Position numbers and translations under genes: made by a program. Below are positions 1 to 13,100 of a stretch of 64,000 bases of DNA, piece by piece. This stretch comes from Erigeron canadensis (taxonomy: Eukaryota; Streptophyta; Magnoliopsida; Asterales; Asteraceae), in the NCBI RefSeq assembly GCF_010389155.1, contig NC_057765.1, forward strand, positions 42,923,559 through 42,987,558, given 5' to 3'. Numbering within the stretch: the stretch's first letter is position 1; the number at the start of each line of letters is the position of its first letter. The notes under the pieces are model-generated. The model saw only the letters and a list, made by a program, of their open reading frames with translations. It made no database searches and was not told the DNA's origin.

Positions 1-320
1 TCTTAATCTTTTAGAAGAAAATATTTCTGAAATGAGCATGTTCATATCTACCATCACGCCCTAGGACTAGTAGTACACAAAAAATTTATAAGCATTTATC
101 AGCATAAAGTATCTGAAAAAAACTTAAAGAGCATTTATCAGTATAAAATTTCTAATTCACAATTCACTGGAAGCCCATTGAAACCAAGACTAGTACTACG
201 CCCAGTTCGAATGAATTCAGTTTTGGGTTTCAATACAATAATGTTTGATAGCTCTTCAGGTTCCATTGCGCACCTTGAAAACATTATAGAACCAAAAGTC
301 GTGGACAGAGAAAGACATAC

Positions 321-2765
321 CAGTTATGTGTTGAGCCGATTAAGCCTCTATCATAAATAAGCTTCAATGTGTTCGGTCCATCTTCAGGAACGACATTCAT
401 CACCCAAACATCTTTGGTCTTCAAAGCAGCTCCAAATGAACCCATATTAGCCTTCATGTCCATCACATTTCTTATTGTATTTGTTGATATTTTTGGGCTC
501 AACAAATCCCAGTAGTTCTCGACCCTCTTACGCCACAACTCCTGTAAAAGTATTTGCTAAATTTTGTGAACGGATCAACACTCAAATCATATAGAAGAGA
601 AGGATTGTTGTATACATACCGTATCCTTTTCAAACATATCACTTGAATAGCCAAAGTCGGCAAGACGGGGAGGTGGAGATGTTAACCTCGCAGGCCATGG
701 AGCCAATCCACTTCCTTTACTAGAATGATCATCTGATGAAGACAACAACTATGTTCAACTTTTATAACAAATTCAAACTTACAGAAAACTAACATCCAAG
801 AGTAACAATGTAGAGTAAAGTCTGAAAAGTATAAGGAAAGTGTAGCAGTTTAAAGATGCTCTATTTGTTGCTAAACTACAGTCTCTGTTTGACTTTTAAC
901 AGTAAAAGGAATCACTTACCATCTTAATCAACATATCATTAGTGAAAAACATTACCTCTAAATTGTAATTTACTTGAGACATAAAATATCAAACAACATT
1001 GGAGATACACGGGAGAAATAAACTCCATCCCAGTTTTAAAACTTGAAAAGAAACCAATTTGACTCTTAAAGGTTAGACAAGGTCTCTTTTCCGACTCTGT
1101 CTATCTTATGAAATCCGTGATAAAATTAGCAAGAATGAAAAAAGAATATGGGTCATTAAACAAACCCTTTTCATACTGGAATAAAATAATGCCATCAAAT
1201 GTAATCGAAATGGTTTAAGAAACTTACGGTCAGAGTATGGAGTAATGCAAGCTTCCATGTTGACTCCATAAACTGCATCTGGATCATCGTTTGATCGGCA
1301 GAGAGGAGGTTGAGTGCCAGGAGCTCTCTCCATGTAACAATCATTGGTCAAAGGTTTCACCCAAATGACAGTTTGGTTCCTTTTTGCAGCTATTTTCCAG
1401 CACATACGTTCAACAAGTGCACTCATTTCTTTCCATATTCTAAGATCCTCTTCATCTTGAGCGTATGCTTCCGGGGACGAGTAGGCAAAATAGCCACCTG
1501 GTCTGAGCAACCTGTCTAACTCAAGAAGAAGAATGCCGTCCCTTTGTAGCCAATCAATTCTACAACGAGAACAGTGCGCGAGTTCAAAAGATCTACTTGG
1601 ATAAGGAAGTCTCTTAGTGCCAAGAACCCCAAGATATGCAGGAATGCCTCTCTCCAGTGCAAACTGGATCTGATTTTGATGCACATCATTAGGTGCTAAA
1701 GACATTGTAATGATGTCAGATGAGAGCAGATAACCCCCAAAACTTGCAACACCACAACCAACATCAAGAACAGTTCGTAGATTTCCCTCGTTGTTCATAT
1801 TATCATTTGGGAAGTTGAGCATCTGTCAATTAAATTGTTCATTAGATGCAGGAAACAGAACTACCTACGGTTATCAGGTGTAAAATATGAGGATACTTAC
1901 ATTTGCAAGTGATTTGATGTACTTATCAGCTCCATAATGGAAGTGAGTTCCTCCACCTGGAAATATAATCTTTTCACCTTTAACAACCATCCAGTTCTGG
2001 TCAGACTTTTCATGTGCAAGGTGGGTATGTGGTATGTTTGCTTTCCAAACTTCATCTCTGCTCTTTGGCCACTTGATAGGGACCTGCGCATCAGCAGATG
2101 AATCCAGGAAGGAAGAATAATAAGATCAACTGAACTAAACTACAGAACTAGAAACAAATATTATCTACAAATTCCAAGGTTAGTCGATTATATCCACACC
2201 TTGTAACCATTTGGGGGAGGAATCAAGCAGTTGAAACGTCTTTCAGGCAGAGGGCAATGTCTTTCATAGTGCTCCATCAAAGATAAATCCAACTTCAATC
2301 TCATCTGGTAGATAAGGTTACGGTCTAGGCAGGGTATCAATTCAGAATATCGATCGTCACAAACCTTCATGGAAAAAAAATAACAGATTAAAATAAGAAG
2401 AATACTAGTATGAGCCACAAACCTAAAGTTTTCTGACAGCAATCTATAGGTACGATGAACGATAGCAACAGAAGCACCATAAAACCTATTCTATGTGAAT
2501 GACTTACAGGAAAGCTCTTTGGTACGATACCATCTTCATCATCAAGGCCAAACTTGAACTCATCTTTGGAACCAAGATCGGCTTCTTCATCTACACCTAA
2601 GTATGAGGATCCAAGCTTCCGTAGAGACCGGCTACCATACTCTAGAGCTGATTGACCTTGGCTCTGAGAGCCAAAATACAAATACAAGAAAAGAAGAAAA
2701 ACTGCTACAAGTACGAAGAAAGTGAGCAAACGTTTCTTCTGAGATCCATCTGTTCTTCCTCTCAT
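321..2765 (-). CDS. PMT3/PMT8-like methyltransferase, 3' end outside window
   Basis: Probable S-adenosyl-methionine-dependent methyltransferase of the plant QUASIMODO2/PMT family. Family members are Golgi type II membrane proteins thought to methylate pectin. The exons read on the minus strand are 2765-2508, 2364-2200, 2083-1901, 1822-1228, 732-620 and 541-321, with GT donors, AG acceptors and matching phases, giving about 511 codons. The start MRGRTDGSQKK is followed by a single hydrophobic anchor near residues 14-30. Diagnostic stretches follow: CDDRYSELIPCLDRN, HYERHCPLPERRFNCL, the SAM-binding LDVGCGVASFGGYLL, CSRCRIDWLQRDGILLLELD, and VMNVVPEDGPNTLKLIYDRG. The frame is open throughout. 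The last donor is at 320 and no continuation is visible in 1-320, so roughly 90-100 C-terminal residues lie off the left edge. An in-frame GTG upstream of the ATG is not a plausible start. The assignment to PMT3/PMT8 rests on remembered family sequence. Confidence 0.93.
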
Positions 2766-2824
2766 AACTAATGTTATGTTTAGTGATCTACAACGCTGAT
2801 AGGTTTTCACGTCAAATGCAATCT

Positions 2825-4075
2825 CTATAGATCACAAACAAGAGCTCATAGTTTAGTCAGTGGATGATTAATTCCAGTTGGATAACGTGGTATTCGTTAT
2901 CGAAACTATGCTGAACTTTGTAGGTTCCCCAACTCTCTATAATAAATCCAGATACCAGCTTAATTCTCCAAACAACCTGTTATGCAAAAGGGAAAAACAT
3001 ATCAGCATCATTTGCAAAGCACTCCAGTCTCCAGGCAATTTAATATTGCTAATGAAATCTATTTAGAGTGAAATATATAAAAAAAAACTTATACAAATTT
3101 AAAAATCATGAAACACAGCTTGCTAAATGCACCTATAATCTCTGAATCTCAGTTTCACTAAGCCAATATTTGTAGTCAAGACTCAAGATTCTCCAGAGCC
3201 AACACAAAATACAGTGCAATGTCTATAAATAGCACATAACAAACACAGATCAGGTAGGACACACCGACATATCCATCAATCTGGTTGGGTACTAATATAA
3301 CCACTTCCATTATCATTAACATAAAACCCTTTTACCTTACCAGTAAATGTAAATCAAGACATAACATTTTCCTACGTCGTTACTAAAGATCTCCATTAAT
3401 AATACTAAACCGGCTTAAATTGTGACAATTCTGTATTTTTTCTATCTATCTATACTCATTTCATTCTCCCTTATTTGCTTAACCACAAAAACAAAAGATC
3501 CACTAAAGATCAACTTAATTTATCAAACATATAGATCATGATCATCATTAATAAGATTCGTAACTTCCGGATCCAATCAAACGCAAATCTAAATCACATT
3601 ACCTCATATCCACTTCAAAACACATCCAAATTTTACTTTTACTATATGTAACTTAGCATACAAGTAAACACATATAAACACACTCACTTCCTCATTATCA
3701 AATTATATATTCAATAATGTTAAACACACAATGAACTACATATACAGTAAACTATACATACAGATTACAATTAACATCATTTGTATAATCTCAAAATCAC
3801 AAATTCTAAACCTGCAAAATCACATTATCAACAAATTATACAATATAATTCTAACTATACAGATCTGATCCAATACTTAAAACCTAATTATACATATATA
3901 TATATATATACAGTTAGAAATTAACGATAAATGAAGTGAAAATGATGCAATTAGAAATCGGATCTAATGAAGCTAACGGAGAAACTGAACTTACTGGCGT
4001 CCGGATAATAGATCTAAAATCGAGTTGTTCAGCTTGTGGTTAGTGAGTGAGTGGAAGAATTATGAGAATGACTGA
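2825..4075 (-). promoter_or_regulatory. Probable 5' UTR intron and promoter of the PMT gene
   Basis: On the minus strand a donor GTAAGT lies at 3994-3989, directly after a short leader (about 4070-3995). An acceptor ending CTATAG lies at 2830-2825, 60 bp upstream of the ATG at 2765. This fits a 1.17 kb intron in the 5' UTR, which is common in this gene family. A TA-rich TATA-like stretch lies upstream at 4083-4098. The splice assignment and start site are inferred from motifs only. Confidence 0.45.
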
Positions 4076-4099
4076 ATGAGAATATATATATATATATAC

Positions 4100-7000
4100 A
4101 CAGCATATATATGTATCTATATCTATATGTGTATAAATGGAGGTAGATCTGAGAGTGTTTACAGTGGATACTGTTGTCACGCGGTGGTTTATATTTTATT
4201 ATTTTTATAGAAACTTTAAGACCTTGGAGAATGTGTTTGTTACATACTTAGTCCCTGGTTTTCAATTTTTATATCGAAAAAGGTACAGGATGGCCGGATG
4301 GGAGTTAAATATAGGATGGGAAGTACGTCGGTGGGAATGGATTTCTTTTTCATACGAGTAAATTAGACATTTATTATGTGATTTGCATGTGAGCTACTAA
4401 GCTATCGACGAACCCCAACAGTTTGATTGATGTGTAAATGTAACCCCTACAAATTTGTTATCTTTATTTCTTTTTAATTAATTAGAGTTGTGCGTATTAT
4501 TATTCTGGACCATGAGTAATGAGTTGGTATCTTTTTGTGATTTTAGATATTATTATGTGATATCGAGAATGTATGGATTTGGATTTTTATTATTTTCATG
4601 TATGTAGAGAGTATATTGGTTGTATTGTTGTGATATGTAACTTGAGTTTTATTTTTATTTTTTTATAATGATGGTTAAGCATCTGATCATAATTAAGCGG
4701 GGTCATAATATATATAAGTCGAGGATTCATAATGGAAGTTATCCCTTATGGATTAAATCGTTGAGTTTAAATATAAATTTACATGATATTTACAATTAAT
4801 TACACGATAATTGTGTATAAACTTTTTATTAAATAAGTTCAACTGCTTCGATCATCATTTATATATGGTGGTATGTAATTATGTATATCTGTCTTTACAT
4901 ATGATGATTTGAAAACTCTGATAATAAAATTAATAAATACTCCATCTGTCATATTGATAATGTAGTTTAACATTGCTTTCTATGCTATTCTATTACCAAT
5001 TACCAAATATATATATGTATGAATGAACAAGAAACTGTTTATAATCGTAATAATACTTGATAACATAGTGGATCTCAAACTGAAATTTTGAAAATTATAG
5101 TGGATCTCAAACTAAAGTTTTGATAATCTATTTAAATATTTGAAATGAAAGCTTTCATTGTTCATGATCGAATATGCACCAAGTCAAATTTTCTGAAATG
5201 ACGGCACAAAAACAAAATAATGCGTGTAATTTGTGAAACCCATTACTCCACAATCACACCGACACACAAAACTACAAAACTCGTATACTGAGTAGTCATC
5301 GACGCTCAAGCAATGTAACTTTGCATATTTATTCGATAAAATAAACTAACAAACGAGCACTGGGTATGGAGTTGGTGTCCACATGGCACGTCAATGCCGA
5401 ACTATTTTTTGTAATTATGAAATGGACAAATGGTAAAATTGATGTAATTTTGGTTATGCAAATCATACTTTACAATTTAATATTACAAAGTTTAGGACCA
5501 ACGTAGTCTCCAAGATGTAACAATAGAATATTTTGTGAGTTTGTTCCCATCAAGCATGAATAATTGAGATCTATTCTGTTACAAACACTTTCTATTACTC
5601 CACTACGTCTATTTTTATTTTGGTTCATTTCAAGTCATTATTAGAAATGTTGAGATCATTTACACTATAGGTAACCAAAATTCGTTTAATTTTAACTTTA
5701 TACTAGATTAAGACATGTGTTGATAAACAATTTATTTATAAAATTTGTATGATTACCATGGTTAATGGGTTTTCCAAAACAATGATATGAACAACAATAA
5801 AGTTCAATATATAGTTAATCACATTTGATAGAATTGTCTGGGTTACGACATAACTATCATTTAGGGTGAATTATTGAATGCTACTCATATATCATATGAA
5901 CTTTGGTTTTTTTGAAAAGTAAACGCCCACAAATTTTGGATTTACACTCATCTTTTTACCCGTTGATGCATCTTATTAAAAAAAAAGTATGAAACAAGAT
6001 GTTAGTGACATAGCTACAAATAAGTAAACAAAAACAAGAACACGATAGATTTTTTTTGAAGACAGTATAATTCATATTAATCACCCAACACATTTTCACT
6101 AACCTACATGATATACTGCACTAAATGTCGAGTGCCGCTTTTCCCCGTCCGAGAATCCATTAGATATAGGTTCGGGCGTTCGGCCTATTAACAGAAATTT
6201 TCTTAAAGGGTTGGGCTTAAAGTTCTTTTGGGCTGATTTATTATCTTATATTTACATCTTGGGCTGAAATTTTGTAAGGAAAACAACTTGGAAACCAAAA
6301 AAAAGAAGCTGTGTTAGTGTTTTACATAATTGTAACCGAACTATTCGAAGTTTCTCAAATCCAAGCATTTTCAGTTTGCTTTCTGGTTTAGGCATAAAGC
6401 CAAACAAAATCGACCCATATACACATTTATAATTACTTTTTAACTGTCATGTCACTAGCCATTGTCGAATTAAATTTTAATTAGGTTGATTTAAGGCCAA
6501 CCACAACCTATATGCATAAAAATTGTACATATATATAGTGTATGTCGATATGTTCTAGCATATGTAACTTTTAATAAATCTACCATTGTTCTTGCATGAC
6601 AAATGAAACACACAAGTTTGTTGCTAGTTTTTCCATTTTCTAATGGAGCCAGAACTAGATACTATGAAAGATAATTGATATTTGATAAAGATAGATATCA
6701 CAACTTTTAATAAATCTACCCTTGTTGTGCAATATTGTTATTTGTATTATTTGCTAAAAATTTTACAATTTGATTCTAAGTAATTCAAGCTAAAATGAAG
6801 CTTTTCGATGTATATTAACACAGTTAATTTGTAGAGAGAAAGGATAGAAAGATTTTTAATATAAGGAAGTTATGAGTAAAAATCTTACAAATTAATGTGT
6901 AAGTTGAAAGTTACTTAACGAATAATGAATAACATTTTAACTGCTGTATAAAACTAATTTTAATTTTAACCATAAAAACTATACAACATGATAGATTAAT

Positions 7001-10000
7001 AAAAAGTATATGGGCTCCCATTGTAAAAAAAATAAATAAATAAAAATAAAAAATTAAGATTTTAATTTAACAAGGGAATTAGAGGGAGATTTTCCTTTTC
7101 TTACTAAAATGAAAAATTAACATATTAGTGTTGCTTTAATTTTTAACAATTTGCATATTGTATAATGAATGATGATACTCTACTAGTTATTACTACAAAA
7201 CATGTGTTTAAAAACACTACGTCTCCTATATTAATTTAGTGGTAATATATGTTTTTACAATTCCATTCCAGCAAAGATGGTGTCAAATATCCATCCTAGG
7301 AAGTAGGATCATATCGTGACCCCAATGAGAATGAAGAGTGGAAATAGAAAAAGACGTGACATATGATACTAGTTAAAATGTCCATCTTTTTCTTGACAGA
7401 CCACATACAAGAATAAATCCTCTATTATTCCTAAAACTTTATGGGATGGCCAAATAAAATCTTGGTGCTTGTTACTATGTATACGCGAGGACATGCACTG
7501 TTGATATGGTAAATGATAAATACGTGATATGTAGGACCAGTTTATGCATTTCATGTTTGAGTCAATTGGAATTTGATTCGCATGAATTAATCACTTATTG
7601 GGGAAGAAGTAGTGAAGAACATGAAGAAAATTAAGATATATGAAATGAATGAACAATATTCGATTTAACAACAGGCTAAATGCTTTCGTATAACAAGATC
7701 ACAAGATTATATTTCATTTCTTAAATTTAGATATTCATCTTTAAATAAAAGTATGACTGTTTATATCTCATCATCTAAAATTTTGTCAAAAACAGGATTG
7801 AGCAACCGTTGAACTTCTAATGGAAGTTTGGTTATAGAATTTAGAATTAGATACAATAGAATTGGTTTCGAGGTTGAAGAGAATTCGGATCTATTCTTGT
7901 CATATTATTCAATTGCAACTTGTATTTGTTTCTTGCACAACTTGCTATATTGTTGCTAATTCTATATCTATGACAATAATGCTTGATGATTGAGTAATGT
8001 TGTCTAACGGTCCCTCGTCTAATAACATTTACATATGAATTGGTTTCCCAATCAAAATTTACTTTCAAATGATTTGTGGTGTTTATATTCTTCATATTCT
8101 ACTTATTACGATAATAATAAAAATAAAAGAGTGTGTTGTTGTTTCGACCCATTTTAAACCTCATGTTTATCCAAATCTCAACACCGACACACCCGTAATG
8201 TAAATTGTGAATCAACAATGTTATTGTTAATTAAATGGCAAATTAGATGTCTATAAGAGTTATACAAAGTTACTCATAGGGTACTTAAACGAAAGATGAA
8301 CCACCCTATCCTTTTAGCTAGCCTGAGATAATTAAGTTTACATACAACACAAGATGGTTTTTATACACAATTAGAAACTATTGACATTTAAAACCATCTT
8401 TATTTTACCATATGGTATGATTTTATATAGGAAAATGATAAACTACAACAATTTTTTCTACGAGAATATAGGATTAGGATTCCCTAAAGTTGATCCAACT
8501 TTATCCATAAAGTTAATTTAGTGACCAACTTTATTACAATGACCAGTTGAATCAACTTTATGAAATCTCAATCCGAGAATATATATAACAACTTTTTTTC
8601 CAGAAAACTTCAATATTGAAAAGACAATTAAAATTAGAAAACTCATTACTAAACAAGTCAAATCAAATGTTACAAACAGGGTAGTTAAACAAACAAGTCA
8701 AATGTCTTGAGTAACATGTAATTAGGCATGAGTCATATTGTTCCGGGTTAATTATGTGGACTCGCATAAATACATAACGTGAAATGATATTTTATAGCCC
8801 GAGACTATGATTAATGTTATTTTACATACATAAAAGGTTATACATTAGATTTTGTTCCGTAAATATATGAGATTGTTAAATTTTAAGTACAAGTCATTTA
8901 TATATGTAGTGACGTGTTAAATATAGCAGTAGAGAGCCATATCTTTCATTTCCCTTCCCATACATCATATAAGCAACTTTGTCAAACTTTTTATCAAACA
9001 TAACTAAAAGAATATACTACTTAATTATAAGGAAAAAAAAAAATACTTAAGGCCTGTGTCAATAACCACATTTTTGAGCCACATTCTCATGTTTTGAAAT
9101 CCTTATTGATATCACCAAATTATCACTTACATCTTGAACGTTCTCATGAGAACTTAATTTAGTGACATTGCGGCGTTCTCACCTCAAATTTTCGTAGCCT
9201 TCCTCTTCAAGATTTGAGAATTTGGGTTTGTGCGAGACTCACTTGCTTTATATTTTTATTTTCCAAGAGAATTTGGATTTCAGCTAATTTGGTGAGACTG
9301 AGAGTATTAATTGTTATAGTGAAATTTTGGTAAAATTCTGAAAGTAAAAAATAATGTAACGTTGTTCGGTCTAGAACGTGAGAATTTAAATTTCTTAATT
9401 ATAGATTGGAGGCCTTACAATACCTAGGGAGATGCATATTCCTTCAAATACATGTTTAATACATCAGTGTTCAAATTAAAACATGTTCTATTGATTAATT
9501 TTTTTTTTTTAAGCCACAAGATGTTGAAATTTTCAAAATGCCTTAATCTATCAACATCTTAAAAATACCTTTTATTAATTAAATTACAACCCTTTATATC
9601 AATTATCTTAATTACATCAATTACACCATCGCCACGAATCTGAACCTTCACCAGCCGATATCACCACTACTAAAATGTCGTCACTAGCATCGACACCGCA
9701 CGACGTACATGCATCCATCTAATGATATAAAATTTGCCACGATAATTTTTCTTCAATACCAAAAAGAAAAAAGTTTAAAAATACAATTATACATATACAT
9801 CCAAGAATGATAGGAACATCGACACAACAATATCAATACAATTATGCAAATATAATGTCCATCCAATAATGATAGAAACATTAAAACAACAATATAACGT
9901 GTTAGGAAGAATAGAAAATAATGAAAAATTGTGGGCACCCTCACCCTCTAGTCATCCAACATCCACGCCGTCCATTTCCACATGCATAATGTTCCCATTC

Positions 10001-10184
10001 TTCCAGACTTATATTCATGTATTTGCCACCTCTTTCTCTTTGGCATTTTCAACTATCTATCTAGCTATCAAATTCATACACACACCCACACATATATTTT
10101 TCCCTTGGCTTCTTATATCTATCTTTTCCTCTCCCTTTAATTATCTCTATATATACATATATATAACTTTGATTTAATTTGGAA
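4100..10184. other. Gene-free AT-rich intergenic region
   Basis: No convincing coding sequence was found in this 6 kb. Short open frames start at non-ATG codons or show no protein-like composition. At 9050-9415 two copies of AGGCCT in opposite orientation could be the ends of a degraded MITE, but no target duplication fits. At 9600-9720 a CACC/ACCG-rich patch resembles the inside of the non-autonomous Helitrons seen elsewhere in the window. The last ~150 bases hold the leader of the next gene. Confidence 0.6.
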
Positions 10185-13100
10185 ATGGAAATTGGGAATA
10201 TAGAGATGCCAATTAGTAAGCTCAGAAAACGTAGGTTTCCAACGGCTTCTTCTTCGTCGTTTGCAAACATTAATAACTTGTCACATTATTTGGTGGAGAA
10301 CAATACCGATTCACCCCGAAATGAGAAATGCCAAGAAGAAGAAAAGGAGAGTACTACATTGGCATTGCAAAAAGTGTTGGAGAAAACAACAACTTATGTT
10401 GATGGATCTTGTGAGGTAGGGCTTCTTTTTTTTTCTTTTTTATTAAAAAAACATATTTAATGTATACATTGTATATATGATACATCATACATGTATTTAA
10501 GATATTTCCCGATATATAATTCTTCACTTTCAATCATTTTAATTATATCTTGATACGAGTCGTACAAAAACAGATGCCAGTAAATTAATTGAGTCTTTGT
10601 AAATAAAACTACTAGAAGTTGTAAACATTTAAGTATACATTAAAGGATGTCACATTAATATAAAAAAACTTATATATGCATGTTTCTCCGTATTATTTTT
10701 TGTAAAACCGGTTGAATGAACATGCTACCCGTTTGACTTCTTCTTCTTACATACTCTATATAAAAACAGATACAATGTATAGTATGAGAATGTATAGTAT
10801 GAGAAGTGATATTCGTTTCACCTGATGAATCTATCACTATATACAAACTGTATTGCTATACAAGTCAGTAATACATAATTGTGATAAATCAATAAAAAAA
10901 AAATGATATCAATATCATTCCCTTTTTAAGTATATATTTAACTTTACCATATGATTGATTTAATTTATTATAGAATACAACATATGTAAAAAGTTATATA
11001 TTTTATATGACATGTGCTAAAGAGTATATACTTGCAAAATGTTTTTTGCAGGTAAAAAATCCACAATACAGAATTCCTGGTAGCTTTATGGAGAAAGGTA
11101 CTAGCTTTGGAGTAATGCCCTTGACTTATGATGCCAAGACATTTGAGGTAATGTCAGATTTTTGTTTTTTTATATGAAAAACTATACTACTCCATCAACT
11201 TTTAATTATTGTATCATAAATTACATAGACTTTAAGAAAAAGATGATTTTCGCATTGCAGATGTTTAAGAAAGAAAGATGATTTTCGTTTGATATATATA
11301 GTAAAGTAAATAAGCCACGTATATATCTTAATAACTAAAATCATATGAAATTGTTGGCCTTAATTACTAATTATTAAAAACAATAATTTATTGCCAATGA
11401 GATTGGTGACTATTATTTATTGACGAGAGTAAGTATCCGCGCGTTACGGTGGTGAGATGGTGGGTGATAGCTAGGTCAGAGAGTGTGATAGTCAAATGCC
11501 TACGGCCTCTGCCCTCCGCCCTCGGATTTAAAAATTTGTCGAAAATATATCGAATGACATCTCTAATGAAAGAGCATGAAATTTTATGAACACCCATACA
11601 ATTTTTATAATTTATCGACGTATGATTTTTGAGATAAAAGATTTTGAATAAATTAGAGGAATAAAAGATTTATGGAGGAGAGAGAAAAAAGATGATTGGT
11701 TGAGATTTGAGGAGAGAGAAGGGGTATTATGGTTATTTTAAATAAATATAGAATAGATGAGAGGGGTATTTTGGGAATGTACTTAAAATCAATATTGAAA
11801 ATTTCAACTCAATGTTGAAAATCTGGAAAGAATCTGCTTTATAATATAGTATAGATAAGGTATTTGTGCCCTGGGGTTCTTATCAAGGTTTAAAATTTGA
11901 AGGGGGAAATTTGTGAGTATATTATAATGTAATCTTAAGTTTCATATCAGACATTAAAGTTAAAACTAGAATCGATCGGAAAGTAAACCAATAAGAAAAA
12001 CAACAATTAATTTGATCTACATGTTAGAGTTAAATGCTCTAAAAAAGATATAAAATATTTATAGTATGAAATCTATTGTGTTTATATCATATGTATCTAA
12101 TTTTAATTTATTTCGCCAGTATGCGTATATACTTTTTTAATATTGTCACTCATGTGTATAAATTTGATTGTGTTATTGTTGATGACAACTATGTTAGCAA
12201 ATACATACTACCGAATATATGTACTAAACCTTTTATGTTAGCATGACTCAATTACTCAAATAGTATAACATCCACATGTAATTTATTTTCGTTCGCAAGA
12301 ATCATGAAATACTTGAAATTATATAGAGTTAGCGCATAAAATTTATATAAACTAACACTGAAGGCATGCATAGTGATTAAACTTCTTAATGGCTTCATAC
12401 AAATCTTAGGTTTCAATCTTAATTAATAAACATCTTAAGGTAATCAGATAAATACATCAAAAACAGTCATAGAAATGCCTAATACTTTTTTGGAGCTATA
12501 GCTCAATAAACTTAATTAATCAGGCTTTGAATCTCACTTCCTACATTTGTAGGAGTGGATTATTATGTGGGGTTTTTGAGAGTTATGTATTTCATCTCAG
12601 GAATGTGTGGTTCAAGCTCCGCATATTGTCCAATTAGATGTAACCATGATGTCAAGAATGTTAACTGCTAACTAATAGCTACTAACTCGTCATTAAGAAA
12701 ACACACACTTATAGAGTACAATATATAGTATATATTTGTCAAAAATAAAATAAAGAAAAAATAAAAAAAAAATAATCATCTCATTTTGGTGGGATGGCTA
12801 CAAGCCACTATTACTAGGAGGAAACCTAGGTTCGAGTCCTCTTAAATGTAAGATTAATCTGTGGCCGAATTACATACCAAAAAATACATGGAAATAAACG
12901 GTTTTCATTGATTTATTATTACTTTTTTTTATATTTGTCAAAAATGAATTAAGAATCTTTTGTGTATATTATATTTGAATTTGGAAGGATCAATTATATG
13001 ATTTATTTGCGCATTCCCGTTTGTCCCATAAGTCAGAAAGACAGCATGTAGTGGGGTCACCCTCTATAATTTTCCTTTATGAATATTAATATTAAGTTAC

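Noticed and set aside
1..320. Next exon of the PMT gene
   Set aside because: No minus-strand frame in this stretch matches the expected C-terminal sequence, so it is taken as intron.
4137..4361. 74-codon open frame upstream of the PMT gene
   Set aside because: It lies divergent to the PMT promoter, has no recognisable domain and a TA-repeat flank; chance open frames are expected at this size.
7847..8095. 82-codon minus-strand open frame
   Set aside because: No protein family features and AT-driven composition; not supported as a gene.
9050..9415. Possible MITE with AGGCCT ends
   Set aside because: Only a short palindromic word is shared, and the flanking bases do not give the same target duplication on both sides.
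9869..10177. 102-codon open frame before the coiled-coil gene
   Set aside because: It ends just before the real ATG, is low-complexity and covers what should be the promoter and leader.
10416..10460. Read-through of exon 1 of the coiled-coil gene into the intron
   Set aside because: The GAG|GTAGGG donor and the matching acceptor at 11051 keep phase and the family-type sequence; the read-through is only intron T-runs.
12780..12890. Nuclear tRNA gene
   Set aside because: Box A and box B are present but acceptor and anticodon stems do not pair; a SINE head is more likely.
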